Source: Ruegeria arenilitoris | Lineage (GTDB): Bacteria; Pseudomonadota; Alphaproteobacteria; Rhodobacterales; Rhodobacteraceae | Direction of reading: 5' to 3' | Length of the DNA: 64,000 bases | Assembly: GCF_013031355.1 (NCBI RefSeq) | Contig: NZ_WPZO01000004.1 | Coordinates: 346,463-410,462 of the forward strand | Shown here: positions 10,486 through 18,503 of the stretch, one piece after another | Numbering within the stretch: the first letter of the stretch is position 1 | How the letters are laid out: each line of letters opens with the position of its first letter | Program-made: the position numbers and the translations under genes | Notes under the pieces: model-generated | What the model saw: only the letters and a program-made list of their open reading frames with translations | Told to the model about the DNA's origin: nothing | The model's database searches: none

Positions 10486-11321
10486 AAAAGCTGCTGTTCC
10501 TGATGCTGCTGCCCCTGTTGGCCGCCTGCGCCAGCGTCGAACGTCTGGCCTTGCCTGCACCCGAGGTGTTGCCGGGGCAATCCCTGACCCGGTTTGCCTC
10601 TGCGCCGGGCCAGCAAGTCGATCACCGGGACTGGACGGCATTCCTGTCCCGCTATGTCGCGCCCGATGCCCAAGGCGTGAACCGAGTGGCTTACGGGCAG
10701 GTGACCCCGGCGGATCAGGCGCGGCTGGACGGGTATCTGGCCGATCTGCAAACCGTTGACCCGACACGGCTGACCCGTGATCAGCAACTGGCCTATTGGA
10801 TCAACCTGTATAACGCGGTGACGGTGGATGTGATCCTTGAGAACTACCCGGTCACCTCAATCCGCGCCATCAAGGATGGCCCCCTCTCCATCGGCCCCTG
10901 GAACCGCCAGCTGGTGCAGGTTGCAGGAGAAACGCTGACCTTGAACGATATCGAACACCGCATCATCCGGCCCACGTTCGACGAGCCGCGCATCCACTAC
11001 GCATTGAACTGCGCCGCTGTAGGCTGCCCCAACCTGATGGACCGCGCCTGGCAAGCCGGGACGCTGGAGCGGGACTTTGCCGCCGCCGAACGCGCCTATG
11101 TCAACGACCCGCGCGGGGTTCGGTTCGACGACCGCGGCGGGCTGATCTTGTCGAAAATCTACATCTGGTTCCAAGAGGATTTCGGACCGAACGAGCAGGC
11201 GGTTCTGGACTATCTCCAGACGGCAGCCGATCCCGAATTGCGCGCGCGGCTGCAAAGCACCGCGCGCGTCAAAGCGTATAAATACAGCTGGGTCTTAAAC
11301 GACGCAGCTGCGGCGTTCTGA
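10482..11321 (+). CDS. DUF547 lipoprotein
   Basis: This 279-residue protein has a lipoprotein signal (MKKLLFLMLLPLLAAC, lipobox LAAC with Cys16). The body is a DUF547 domain: RLTRDQQLAYWINLYNAVTVDVILENYPV, then GPWNRQLVQVAGETLTLNDIEHRIIR, then HYALNCAAVGCPNL and LILSKIYIWFQEDFG. The conserved Cys in NCAAVGCP and nearby His are the likely active-site residues of this papain/transglutaminase-like fold, but no reaction is established. It is translationally coupled (ATGA) to the radical SAM gene, which suggests a joint role at the envelope. Confidence 0.87.
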   Translation: MKKLLFLMLLPLLAACASVERLALPAPEVLPGQSLTRFASAPGQQVDHRDWTAFLSRYVAPDAQGVNRVAYGQVTPADQARLDGYLADLQTVDPTRLTRDQQLAYWINLYNAVTVDVILENYPVTSIRAIKDGPLSIGPWNRQLVQVAGETLTLNDIEHRIIRPTFDEPRIHYALNCAAVGCPNLMDRAWQAGTLERDFAAAERAYVNDPRGVRFDDRGGLILSKIYIWFQEDFGPNEQAVLDYLQTAADPELRARLQSTARVKAYKYSWVLNDAAAAF

Positions 11322-11325
11322 GGGG

Positions 11326-12315
11326 TCAGAGGAACCCTTCAGCGCGCAGCAACTCCTGCATGTTTGCCTCGGGGCGCGGGCCGATATGGCTGATGACCTC
11401 GCGGGCGCAGACATTGCCGATCTTGGCGCAGGTCTCATAATCGCGGCCCGTGGCCATGCCGTACAGGAAGCCGGCGGCGAATTGATCGCCCGCGCCGGTC
11501 GCGTCCACCGGAACCACTTTTTCCACCGGCACGTCTATGCGCTGACCGTCATGCAGGACGGTCACGCCGTCGCCCGAGCGGGTGCACACGACCAGCGGGC
11601 AAATTTCGGCGGTTTTCGCCAGCGCCTCTTCCAGATCGTCGGTTTCGAACAGCGATTTGATCTCGGCCTCGTTGCCGATTACGAAATCCAGCTCGTTCTC
11701 GATCAGCAGCAGGAAATCGACCCGGTGGCGTTCCACACAGAACGGGTCGGAAATGGCGATGCCGGTCTTGCCGCCGCCCTTGTGGCAGTCGCGCGCGGCC
11801 TCAAGAAACGCCGCCTTGCCCTTTTCCTTGTCGAACAGATAGCCCTCAAGGAACATGATCTGGCTTTTACCCGCAACGTCCGAGGACACGTCGGCCGAGG
11901 ACAGCTCGGACGAAATGCCCAGATAGGTGTTCATCGACCGCTCACCATCGGGCGAAACAAAGATCATCGACCGCGAGGTCGGCAGCTCTCCGCCCGGAAC
12001 CGGAGGGTTCACGAAATCGACGCCATCCTCGTTCATCGCGTCCGCGTAGAACCGGCCCAGAGCGTCGTCATGCACCCGGCCGATAAACGCCGCGTCCAGA
12101 CCCAGTGCACCAGCCCCGGCGATGGTGTTGGCCACGGACCCGCCCGGCGTCTGCACCCGGCCTTCCATCGAGGCATACAGAACTTCGCCGCGCTCTTGCT
12201 CAATCAGTTGCATAATGCCTTTTTCGATGCCCATTAGTTCCAGGAAACTGTCATCGGCCTGGGAAATCACGTCCACAACGGCATTGCCGATGCCAACAAG
12301 CTGGTAGGTTTTCAT
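11326..12315 (-). CDS. PfkB-family carbohydrate kinase, adenosine kinase type
   Basis: This 329-residue kinase has GIGNAVVDVISQADDSFLEL at the N terminus, PGGSVANTIAGAGALGLDAAFIGRV (PfkB signature 1), and VDATGAGDQFAAGFLYGMA with the catalytic Asp (signature 2). Alphaproteobacterial proteins of this length and pattern are annotated as adenosine kinase, phosphorylating adenosine with ATP. Ribokinase-like specificity cannot be excluded. Its start overlaps the nth stop by four bases, so the two genes form an operon with nth first. Confidence 0.87.
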   Translation of the reverse strand: MKTYQLVGIGNAVVDVISQADDSFLELMGIEKGIMQLIEQERGEVLYASMEGRVQTPGGSVANTIAGAGALGLDAAFIGRVHDDALGRFYADAMNEDGVDFVNPPVPGGELPTSRSMIFVSPDGERSMNTYLGISSELSSADVSSDVAGKSQIMFLEGYLFDKEKGKAAFLEAARDCHKGGGKTGIAISDPFCVERHRVDFLLLIENELDFVIGNEAEIKSLFETDDLEEALAKTAEICPLVVCTRSGDGVTVLHDGQRIDVPVEKVVPVDATGAGDQFAAGFLYGMATGRDYETCAKIGNVCAREVISHIGPRPEANMQELLRAEGFL

Positions 12316-12956
12316 AGATTCTTGTCCTCAAATTCGCAGAGATCGCGGATGATACAGGTACCGCACATGGGTTTGCGGGCTTTACAGTGATAGCGGCCAT
12401 GCAAGATCAGCCAGTGATGCGCATGGAGCTGGAAATCGGTTGGGATATTGTCCTCGATGGCGCGTTCGACCGCATCCACATTCTTACCGGGGCAAATGCC
12501 AGAGCGGTTGCCGACGCGAAAGATATGGGTGTCCACGGCCTGCGCCGGATAGCGCCACCACATGTTCAGAACCACATTGGCCGTCTTGCGCCCGACCCCC
12601 GGCAGCGATTGTAGTGCAGCGCGCGAATTGGGGACCTCGCCTTCATACTCGTCGACCAGGATACGGCTGAGCTTGATGACATTCTTGGCCTTTTGCCGGA
12701 ACAGACCAATAGTCTTGATATGTTCGATCAGGCCTTCTTCACCCAGATCCAGCATTTTTTGCGGCGTGTCGGCGATTTTGAACAGCTCTTTGGTGGCCTT
12801 GTTCACGCCCGCATCCGTGGCTTGCGCCGACAGGGCCACCGCCACGACCAGAGTATAGACGTTCACATGGTCCAGCTCGCCCTTGGGTTCGGGGTCGGCC
12901 TCGTGAAAGCGGGTAAAGATCTCGCGGATCTTGTGATATCCGAGTTGTTTTGCCAT
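12312..12956 (-). CDS. nth: Endonuclease III
   Basis: The start at ATG 12956 gives the usual 214 residues; an upstream in-frame ATG would add 40 atypical residues. The helix-hairpin-helix LPGVGRKTANVVLNM holds the catalytic Lys, and QAVDTHIFRVGNR the catalytic Asp. The C-terminal iron-sulfur motif CKARKPMCGTCIIRDLC has the exact C-x6-C-x2-C-x5-C spacing. It is a bifunctional DNA glycosylase/AP lyase that removes oxidised pyrimidines in base excision repair. It is translationally coupled to the kinase gene and divergent from the AraC-MGMT repair gene, so two DNA repair genes share a 118-bp spacer. Confidence 0.95.
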   Translation of the reverse strand: MAKQLGYHKIREIFTRFHEADPEPKGELDHVNVYTLVVAVALSAQATDAGVNKATKELFKIADTPQKMLDLGEEGLIEHIKTIGLFRQKAKNVIKLSRILVDEYEGEVPNSRAALQSLPGVGRKTANVVLNMWWRYPAQAVDTHIFRVGNRSGICPGKNVDAVERAIEDNIPTDFQLHAHHWLILHGRYHCKARKPMCGTCIIRDLCEFEDKNL

Positions 12957-13074
12957 CCGGGCCTTAATGCCGCCCGGGGACGTGTGACACAAGCCCAAAG
13001 CCAATGCGCATGTTCCGGGTCGCGGAGGCGTGACCGGCGCGCTATGGTTAATCCCAGACAAAGAGGTGAGAGAC

Positions 13075-13926
13075 ATGAACGTCCAGACCCCCGAAAGCGG
13101 TTATCACTACAACGTCATGCGGCGCGCGATCGAACTGATTGATCAGGGCGGCGAAAGCCTCAGCCTTGAGGAACTGGCCCGCCAGATGGACATGAGCCCG
13201 GCCCATTTCCAGCGCCTGTTCTCACGCTGGACTGGCGTGTCGCCGAAACGGTATCAGCAATACCTGACATTGGGCCATGCCAAGGCGCTGCTGCGTGAAC
13301 GCTTCACGACGCTGGAAACAGCGCATAACGTCGGTCTTTCCGGCAGCGGCCGCCTGCATGATCTGTTCCTGAAATGGGAATCCATGAGCCCCGGCGAATA
13401 CGCCCGCAAAGGCGCTGGCCTGACGATCTTTTGGGGCTGGTTCGAAAGCCCGTTTGGCCCGGCACTGGTCATGGGCACCGACAAAGGCATCTGCGGCATG
13501 GCTTTCGGCGCCGAGACCGGTGAGGAAGAGGCGATGGAGGACATGCTCTCGCGCTGGCCGCAGGCAGAGTTCGTCGAGGACTCGATGCGCCTGCGTCCCT
13601 GGGTTCTCAGCGCCTTTGGTTCGGTCAGCGACCGGCTGGAACCAACACCGCTGTACCTGATCGGCTCACCCCTGCAGATCAAAGTGTGGGAGGCGCTGAT
13701 GCATATCCCCTCCGGTCAGGTCACGACCTATTCCGAGATCGCGGAACGGGTGGGTTCGCCTCAGGCGGTGCGGGCCGTGGGCACAGCGGTCGGGCGCAAC
13801 CCAGTCAGCTGGCTGATCCCCTGTCACCGGGCGCTGCGCAAATCCGGCGGTTTGGGCGGTTATCACTGGGGCCTGCCGGTCAAACGCGCCATGCTGGCCT
13901 TTGAAGCTGCTCAGGCGGATGCCTGA
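13075..13926 (+). CDS. AraC-type HTH / O6-methylguanine-DNA methyltransferase fusion (Ada-like, short form)
   Basis: The start is ATG 13075 with GAGGTGAG at 13062-13069. Residues 1-100 form an AraC-type double HTH (SLSLEELARQMDMSPAHFQRLFSRWTGVSPKRY). Residues 115-283 form the methyltransferase, with LQIKVWEALMHIPSGQVTTY and the acceptor motif IPCHRALRKSGGLGGY. The N-terminal zinc domain of E. coli Ada, which takes methyl from phosphotriesters and triggers transcriptional activation, is absent. It therefore probably repairs O6-alkylguanine, and its HTH role must be triggered differently or be purely DNA binding. It runs in the opposite direction to nth. Confidence 0.92.
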   Translation: MNVQTPESGYHYNVMRRAIELIDQGGESLSLEELARQMDMSPAHFQRLFSRWTGVSPKRYQQYLTLGHAKALLRERFTTLETAHNVGLSGSGRLHDLFLKWESMSPGEYARKGAGLTIFWGWFESPFGPALVMGTDKGICGMAFGAETGEEEAMEDMLSRWPQAEFVEDSMRLRPWVLSAFGSVSDRLEPTPLYLIGSPLQIKVWEALMHIPSGQVTTYSEIAERVGSPQAVRAVGTAVGRNPVSWLIPCHRALRKSGGLGGYHWGLPVKRAMLAFEAAQADA

Positions 13927-13936
13927 GGAATAGAGC

Positions 13937-13956
13937 GAGGCACCGTCAGGTGCCTC
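13937..13956. terminator. Convergent hairpin between the Ada-like gene and aldehyde dehydrogenase gene
   Basis: Perfect 8-bp arms GAGGCACC and GGTGCCTC enclose a 4-base loop. The hairpin lies in the 43-bp gap between two converging genes. There is no clear U tract on either strand, so intrinsic termination is likely but not certain. Confidence 0.5.
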
Positions 13957-13969
13957 ACAACTGGATCAG

Positions 13970-15409
13970 TTATTCTGCGGCCCATCCGCCGACGGCTTTG
14001 ACCTCAAGGAAGTCCTCCAGACCGAAGACGCCACCTTCACGCCCATTTCCGGACTGTTTCATCCCCCCGAAAGGGGAGCCCGCACTGCGCGATTGGCCGT
14101 TCATCTCGACCATGCCCGAGCGCAGCACGCGGGCCATGCGGTTGGCCCGCGCGCCATCCTGCGTCTGGACATAGTTGGTCAGGCCATAGGGCGTGTCATT
14201 GGCGATCTCGACCGCCTCTTCTTCGGTGTCGAAGGGGATCATGGTCAGGACCGGACCAAAGATTTCCTCACGCGCGATGGTCATCTGGTTATTGGCATCG
14301 GCAAAGACTGTGGGGCGGACGAAATAGCCTTTGTTCAGACCCTCGGGCCGACCGGTACCGCCCGCGACCAGACGGGCGCCTTCGTCGATACCTTTCTGAA
14401 TCAGGTCTTGGATCTTGGTCCACTGGACCTCATTCACCACCGGGCCGATATGTCGGCCTTCCTCAAGCGCGGGTCCGACTTTGACCATGTTCGCCACCTC
14501 GGCGGCTGTTTCGACCGCCTGATCGTAGATCGGGCGCTGCACCAGCATACGGCTGGGGGCATTACAGCTTTGGCCGCTGTTCTGCATCATGTGCAGTACG
14601 CCGCGTTTGACCGCCTTTTCATCCGCATCGGCGAAGATCACGTTCGCGCCCTTGCCGCCCAGTTCCAGATGTACCTTCTTGAGCGTATCCGCAGCCGCTT
14701 TGGAAATCGCCGTACCTGCGCGGGTTGAGCCGGTAAAGCTGACCATGTCCACATCCGGATGCGCCGACAGGCGCGAGCCCACGCCGATACCGTCGCCGTT
14801 TACAAGATTGAAGACACCGGGTGGAAAGCCGGCCTCATCCATCATTTCGGCAAAGATCATCGCGTTCAGCGGGCTTTGTTCCGAGGGTTTCAGCACCATC
14901 GTGCAACCCGCAATCGCCGCCGCGCCGACCTTGAGCGTGATCTGGTTCATCGGCCAGTTCCAGGGCGTGATCAGGGCCGCGACGCCAACCGCCTCAAAGA
15001 TGATCCGGTCATTTGGGGCGTGATCACCCAGCGGGCGTTCGAACTGAAACGCTTTGGCCGCACGGATGAAATTGGTCAGGTGATACATCCCGGCACCCGA
15101 CTGCGCGCTGCGCGACAAGTCCAGCGGCGCGCCCATTTCCAGCGACATGGCTTGCGCCAGATCCTCGGAACGGGTCTGGTAGATTTCGACCAGTTTCTCG
15201 ACCAATGCGATGCGGTCCGCGACCGGTGTGGCCATCCAGCCAGGTAAGGCGGCCTTGGCGGCAGCGACGGCAGCGTCGGTGTCCGCCTGCGCGCCCAATG
15301 AGATCACCGCGCAGGGTTCCTCGGTCGAGGGGTTGATCACGTGAAAGTCATTGGCCGTCGACGGGGCGACCCACTGGCCGTTGATGTAGAAATCGCGTTT
15401 TTCGATCAT
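13970..15409 (-). CDS. Aldehyde dehydrogenase (NAD(P)+)
   Basis: The start at ATG 15409 gives 479 residues, normal for the ALDH superfamily; the in-frame upstream ATG adds 40 residues unlike the family. Visible elements are ALITPWNWPMNQITLKVGAA with the catalytic Asn, FTGSTRAGTAISKAAADTL, LELGGKGANVIF with the general-base Glu, and NSGQSCNAPSRML with the nucleophilic Cys. The C terminus has IFGPVLTMIPFDTEEEAVEIANDTPYGL. The aldehyde substrate is not evident. A perfect 20-bp palindrome lies in the divergent spacer with the peroxiredoxin gene. Confidence 0.92.
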   Translation of the reverse strand: MIEKRDFYINGQWVAPSTANDFHVINPSTEEPCAVISLGAQADTDAAVAAAKAALPGWMATPVADRIALVEKLVEIYQTRSEDLAQAMSLEMGAPLDLSRSAQSGAGMYHLTNFIRAAKAFQFERPLGDHAPNDRIIFEAVGVAALITPWNWPMNQITLKVGAAAIAGCTMVLKPSEQSPLNAMIFAEMMDEAGFPPGVFNLVNGDGIGVGSRLSAHPDVDMVSFTGSTRAGTAISKAAADTLKKVHLELGGKGANVIFADADEKAVKRGVLHMMQNSGQSCNAPSRMLVQRPIYDQAVETAAEVANMVKVGPALEEGRHIGPVVNEVQWTKIQDLIQKGIDEGARLVAGGTGRPEGLNKGYFVRPTVFADANNQMTIAREEIFGPVLTMIPFDTEEEAVEIANDTPYGLTNYVQTQDGARANRMARVLRSGMVEMNGQSRSAGSPFGGMKQSGNGREGGVFGLEDFLEVKAVGGWAAE

Positions 15410-15485
15410 GGTGCATCCTCCTGTGCCCGCAGGCTGAAACCGAAGTGTTGGGGCACTCTGGCACCAGTGCGGGGGCGCGGCAAGT

Positions 15486-15505
15486 AATAATTTGATCAAA
15501 TTATT
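15486..15505. promoter_or_regulatory. Perfect 20-bp palindrome in the ALDH / peroxiredoxin spacer
   Basis: AATAATTTGATCAAATTATT is an uninterrupted 20-bp palindrome about 77 bases upstream of the ALDH start and 88 bases upstream of the peroxiredoxin start. It is AT-rich in a GC-rich neighbourhood and has the size of a dimeric regulator site (GntR/MarR-like). No regulator gene adjoins it. Confidence 0.6.
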
Positions 15506-15592
15506 TAACGGCCCAAAATGGTTTAACAATTGCGCAAAGTGTTTAGGTTGACGGCAACCGACTCGGGTTTTTCACAAGAGAGGAGATTCACC

Positions 15593-16243
15593 ATGGGTTT
15601 GCGCATCAACGATACGGTTCCGAATTTCACCGCAGAAACAGATCAGGGCACCATTCAGTTCCACGACTGGATCGGCGACAGCTGGGCCATCCTGTTCTCG
15701 CACCCCAAGGATTTCACCCCTGTCTGCACCACCGAGTTTTCGGCCGTGGCGCAGCTGAATGACGAATGGGCGGCCCGTGGCACCAAGGTGATCGGTGTGT
15801 CCGTGGACAATGTCGAGGACCACAAGAAGTGGAAAAAGGACATCGAAGAATACGGCAACGCCAATCCCGGCTTCCCGATCATCGCTGATGACGGGCTGGC
15901 AGTGTCCAAGGCCTTCGATATGCTGCCCGCCGAGGCTTATCTGCCCGATGGCCGTACGCCTGCTGACAGTGCCACGGTGCGGTCGGTCTTTATCATTGGG
16001 CCGGACAAGCAGCTGAAACTGTCGATGACCTACCCGATGACCGTGGGCCGGAACTTTGCCGAGATCCTGCGAGCGCTGGACGGGTTGCAGATGTCGGCCA
16101 AGGGTGTGGCAACGCCTGCCAACTGGGTGCCGGGTGAGGATGTGATCATTCCGCCTGCGGTGTCGAATGACGAAGCAAAAGAGAAGTTCGGCGAGTTTGA
16201 GACGATCTTCCCCTATCTGCGCAAGACCAAGGCGCCGTCGTAA
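15593..16243 (+). CDS. 1-Cys peroxiredoxin (Prx6 type)
   Basis: The start is ATG 15593 with GAGAGGAG 8-15 bases upstream. The 216-residue protein has SHPKDFTPVCTTEFSAVAQ, the PxxxT/S-x-x-C peroxidatic motif, and the long C-terminal dimerisation arm of the Prx6 group (MTYPMTVGRNFAEILRALDGLQ, TPANWVPGEDVIIPP). No resolving cysteine is seen, consistent with the 1-Cys mechanism. It reduces hydrogen peroxide and organic hydroperoxides in the cytosol. It is monocistronic and divergent from the ALDH gene. Confidence 0.93.
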   Translation: MGLRINDTVPNFTAETDQGTIQFHDWIGDSWAILFSHPKDFTPVCTTEFSAVAQLNDEWAARGTKVIGVSVDNVEDHKKWKKDIEEYGNANPGFPIIADDGLAVSKAFDMLPAEAYLPDGRTPADSATVRSVFIIGPDKQLKLSMTYPMTVGRNFAEILRALDGLQMSAKGVATPANWVPGEDVIIPPAVSNDEAKEKFGEFETIFPYLRKTKAPS

Positions 16244-16258
16244 GACGGGACCGGGGCA

Positions 16259-16328
16259 GGGGGGCTGTCTGCCCCCCATCGCGACCGGGCGCGATTCCCC
16301 CCCCGAGAGTATTTTCAGCCAGATGAAG
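16259..16328. repeat. GC-rich hairpin plus conserved tail, candidate Rhodobacteraceae intergenic repeat
   Basis: A strong hairpin (GGGGGGC and GCCCCCC around TGTCT, 16259-16277) is followed by a GC-rich linker and the tail CCCCGAGAGTATTTT with CAGCCAGATGAAG (about 16301-16328). From memory, very similar hairpin-plus-tail elements recur between genes in Roseobacter-group genomes. Only one copy is present here, so its repeat nature is knowledge-based. It runs into the 3' end of the GT25 gene and follows the peroxiredoxin stop, where the hairpin could also end transcription. Confidence 0.4.
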
Positions 16329-17046
16329 CAGGCGGGCGTTGTGGGTGCAGGTGGAGCTGCGCCCGGTAGGTTGCGCGTTTGAATTCGCGGGTCAGCTTCT
16401 CTGACAGTGGCGGTTTGGTCTGGATGGTCGAGCCGCCGATTTCGCCCGCAACCTCTTGGTTGCCGCTGCCTTGCAGGGCATGGATGGGCTGACCGGTCAG
16501 CCAGTGCATTTGCAGGAACGTGTCCACAGGGCGGTCGATCTGATTGGTCGCAGCCAGCAGGCGTTCGGCGGCGCGACGACCCACCACCTGACACACGCAT
16601 TGCAGGCCGATCACCTTGGGCAGGATCAGGCGCAGCTCGTTCTGCTCGACCAGGGTTTGGACGGGCACTTCGCGTTGCTTCACCGGAATGCGGATATAGT
16701 GATCGGGGGTGGCGATCGGGGCCAGCATCTCCAGCACCTCGGCCATGCGGGCGGGGTCGATACGCAGGTCATCCTCGGTAATGATGGCCAGATCGATCTT
16801 TTCCTCGACCAGCTTGCGCCAGATGCGGCGGTGGCTTTCGAAAACACCAATCTCGGCCGGGCGCAGGGCAAAGGGATAATGTGGGCGGTGCAGATTGCCG
16901 GGATGCAATTCTACGCCTGCGATCTGGTCGGGATCACGGCCGTTCACGGCCTCGAACAGTTCGGCATTGGGCAGGTCGGCGCATAGCTGGTCAGCATTGG
17001 GCCGCCGGGCCGTGCTGGTTGACATATGGATAACGAAGGAACGCAT
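16315..17046 (-). CDS. Glycosyltransferase family 25-like protein
   Basis: I choose ATG 17046 (MRSFVIHMSTSTARRPNADQL), which puts the family's first beta strand at the N terminus; a start nine codons earlier is possible. The 243-residue protein shows AVNGRDPDQI, EIGVFESHRRIWRKLVEEK and IDLAIITEDDLRID, the order and acidic motif of GT25 enzymes that add galactose or glucose to LPS cores or glycans. The EDD triad is the probable metal/nucleotide-sugar site. The sugar and acceptor are unknown. The 3' end overlaps the intergenic hairpin element. Confidence 0.75.
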   Translation of the reverse strand: MRSFVIHMSTSTARRPNADQLCADLPNAELFEAVNGRDPDQIAGVELHPGNLHRPHYPFALRPAEIGVFESHRRIWRKLVEEKIDLAIITEDDLRIDPARMAEVLEMLAPIATPDHYIRIPVKQREVPVQTLVEQNELRLILPKVIGLQCVCQVVGRRAAERLLAATNQIDRPVDTFLQMHWLTGQPIHALQGSGNQEVAGEIGGSTIQTKPPLSEKLTREFKRATYRAQLHLHPQRPPASSG

Positions 17047-17117
17047 GATCCCGTGCATAGAACACGGGACCATGGGGGGGAAGAGAAACCGGAGAGAAAC
17101 TCCTCGCCCTTTTGCAC

Positions 17118-17807
17118 TTAGAAGCCGTAGCGCAGGCCGACATTGACACTGAACGCGTCGATGTCGTCTTCGACCGTGCCAGTCAGGGCTCCGTTGGGGG
17201 CCAGCCGCTCGGACGAGACGTCGAAGGCGCGGGAATAGCGGGTGTCCAGAGTCAGTGCGACGTTCGCGTTGATCTCGTAGGCGACACCGGCGATGACCTG
17301 TGCGGCGAAGTTTGTGTCGCTGTCATCCAGTGCCACGCCCGGACCATAAGCGAAATCCAAATCGGAATAGGTGGCACCCAGACCCAACCCGACATAGGGG
17401 GTGAAGGCTCCGGCCTGTTTGAAATCGACCAGCACATTGGCAAACAGCGAGGTCTGCGTGACGTCGCCCGAGATGTTGCCTTCGGCGCCCGGGCCATTGC
17501 CCGAGAAGTTCACGCCGTCCACGTCACTGTCGCGGTAAGACAGTTCCAGTTCGACCCGTGTGCCGATCCGGTCGTTGGACCATCGCGGAATTTCGGTCCC
17601 GACCGCGATCCCCAGCCCGTATCCTGCGTCGAATTCCGTATCCACCGACTGCGGCGACCCGTTAACCGTGCCGCTGAAGTCGCTGTCCTGCAGCTGGCTG
17701 TACCCGGCGAAGCCCTGAATATACAGGCCGTCCGACAGACTTTGCGCGGCCAGTGCCGATGCGCTGACCGTCAGGGCCGCCGAGGCCAAAATGAGACGCG
17801 TAACCAT
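17118..17807 (-). CDS. Outer membrane beta-barrel protein
   Basis: Two ATGs lie six bases apart. The one at 17807 is chosen because AAAGGAC is then 7-8 bases away, whereas the one at 17813 would be too close. The 229-residue product has a signal peptide (MVTRLILASAALTVSASALAAQ) and alternating beta strands of the Omp25/OmpW-like porin family (YIQGFAGYSQLQDSDF, RVELELSYRDSDVDG, FTPYVGLGLGATYSDL), ending in LRYGF with the C-terminal Phe needed by the BAM machinery. It is an eight-stranded barrel of unknown specific function. It is separated from the LuxR gene by about 150 bp. Confidence 0.85.
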   Translation of the reverse strand: MVTRLILASAALTVSASALAAQSLSDGLYIQGFAGYSQLQDSDFSGTVNGSPQSVDTEFDAGYGLGIAVGTEIPRWSNDRIGTRVELELSYRDSDVDGVNFSGNGPGAEGNISGDVTQTSLFANVLVDFKQAGAFTPYVGLGLGATYSDLDFAYGPGVALDDSDTNFAAQVIAGVAYEINANVALTLDTRYSRAFDVSSERLAPNGALTGTVEDDIDAFSVNVGLRYGF

Positions 17808-17958
17808 ATCCATGTCCTTTGTTCCGTAGTTGGTATGGCGCAAATGTGGGCGAGCCAGGCAGGAAGGAAAGGCGCGGGGCCATCACTTCGTTTCACAGGT
17901 TTTTGGGGCTGTGTGAGTGAATAAATTCGCTACTGGTACGGAGTTGCAGCCAGTTGGG

Positions 17959-18480
17959 TCAGGGTGCTGAATTGGACCCGTCGGCCCTGTGTTTGACCAA
18001 CGGTTCGGACAGCAGCTCGTCTATGAAAAAGCTGAGCAACTGTAGCCGTCCCGCGACGCCCGCCTTGCGATAGACTGCGGCGCTTTGGGCTTTGATCGTG
18101 CCCTCTTTGGTCTGCCGCAATTGGGCGATTTCCGCGATCGACAGCCCTTTGATCGATAACAGGGCAACGTCGCGTTCGGCTTCGCTGAGGTTCCAGTCGC
18201 TGAATTGGGCATCAATGAGCTGCGCAAACGCGCCCTGCGCCACGCTCAGCTGCCGCTGCATCTGACTTACGCGCCTGTTCTGCGACCGGATCAGTGCGAC
18301 GGTCGCAGCAAGGCCAGCGATCAGGGCCAGTGCCAGAGCCAGTTCAAAACTGTGCAGGTGGCGAAAGCCTGCGCTTTCCCCGCCGGTCCAGTCCAGCACT
18401 GCGTCGGTCATGAAAAAGGCGGCGCAGACGGCCTGCACCACCAAAAGGAGCCAAAGCAGCGACGTTTGAGAAAGCTTCAT
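17959..18480 (-). CDS. Membrane-bound LuxR-type (GerE HTH) regulator
   Basis: This 173-residue protein has two hydrophobic segments (about residues 7-26 and 45-64), a short coiled region (RRVSQMQRQLSVAQGAFAQLID), and a C-terminal LuxR HTH: NLSEAERDVALLSIKGLSIAEIAQLRQTKEGTIKAQSAAVYRKAGVAGR. No receiver or autoinducer domain is present. A membrane-anchored DNA-binding protein of this kind would sense something at the envelope. It follows the PepSY-like gene by 23 bp, so the two are probably co-transcribed. Confidence 0.82.
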   Translation of the reverse strand: MKLSQTSLLWLLLVVQAVCAAFFMTDAVLDWTGGESAGFRHLHSFELALALALIAGLAATVALIRSQNRRVSQMQRQLSVAQGAFAQLIDAQFSDWNLSEAERDVALLSIKGLSIAEIAQLRQTKEGTIKAQSAAVYRKAGVAGRLQLLSFFIDELLSEPLVKHRADGSNSAP

Positions 18481-18503
18481 ACGGCCCCTGTGAAATCATT
18501 CGA

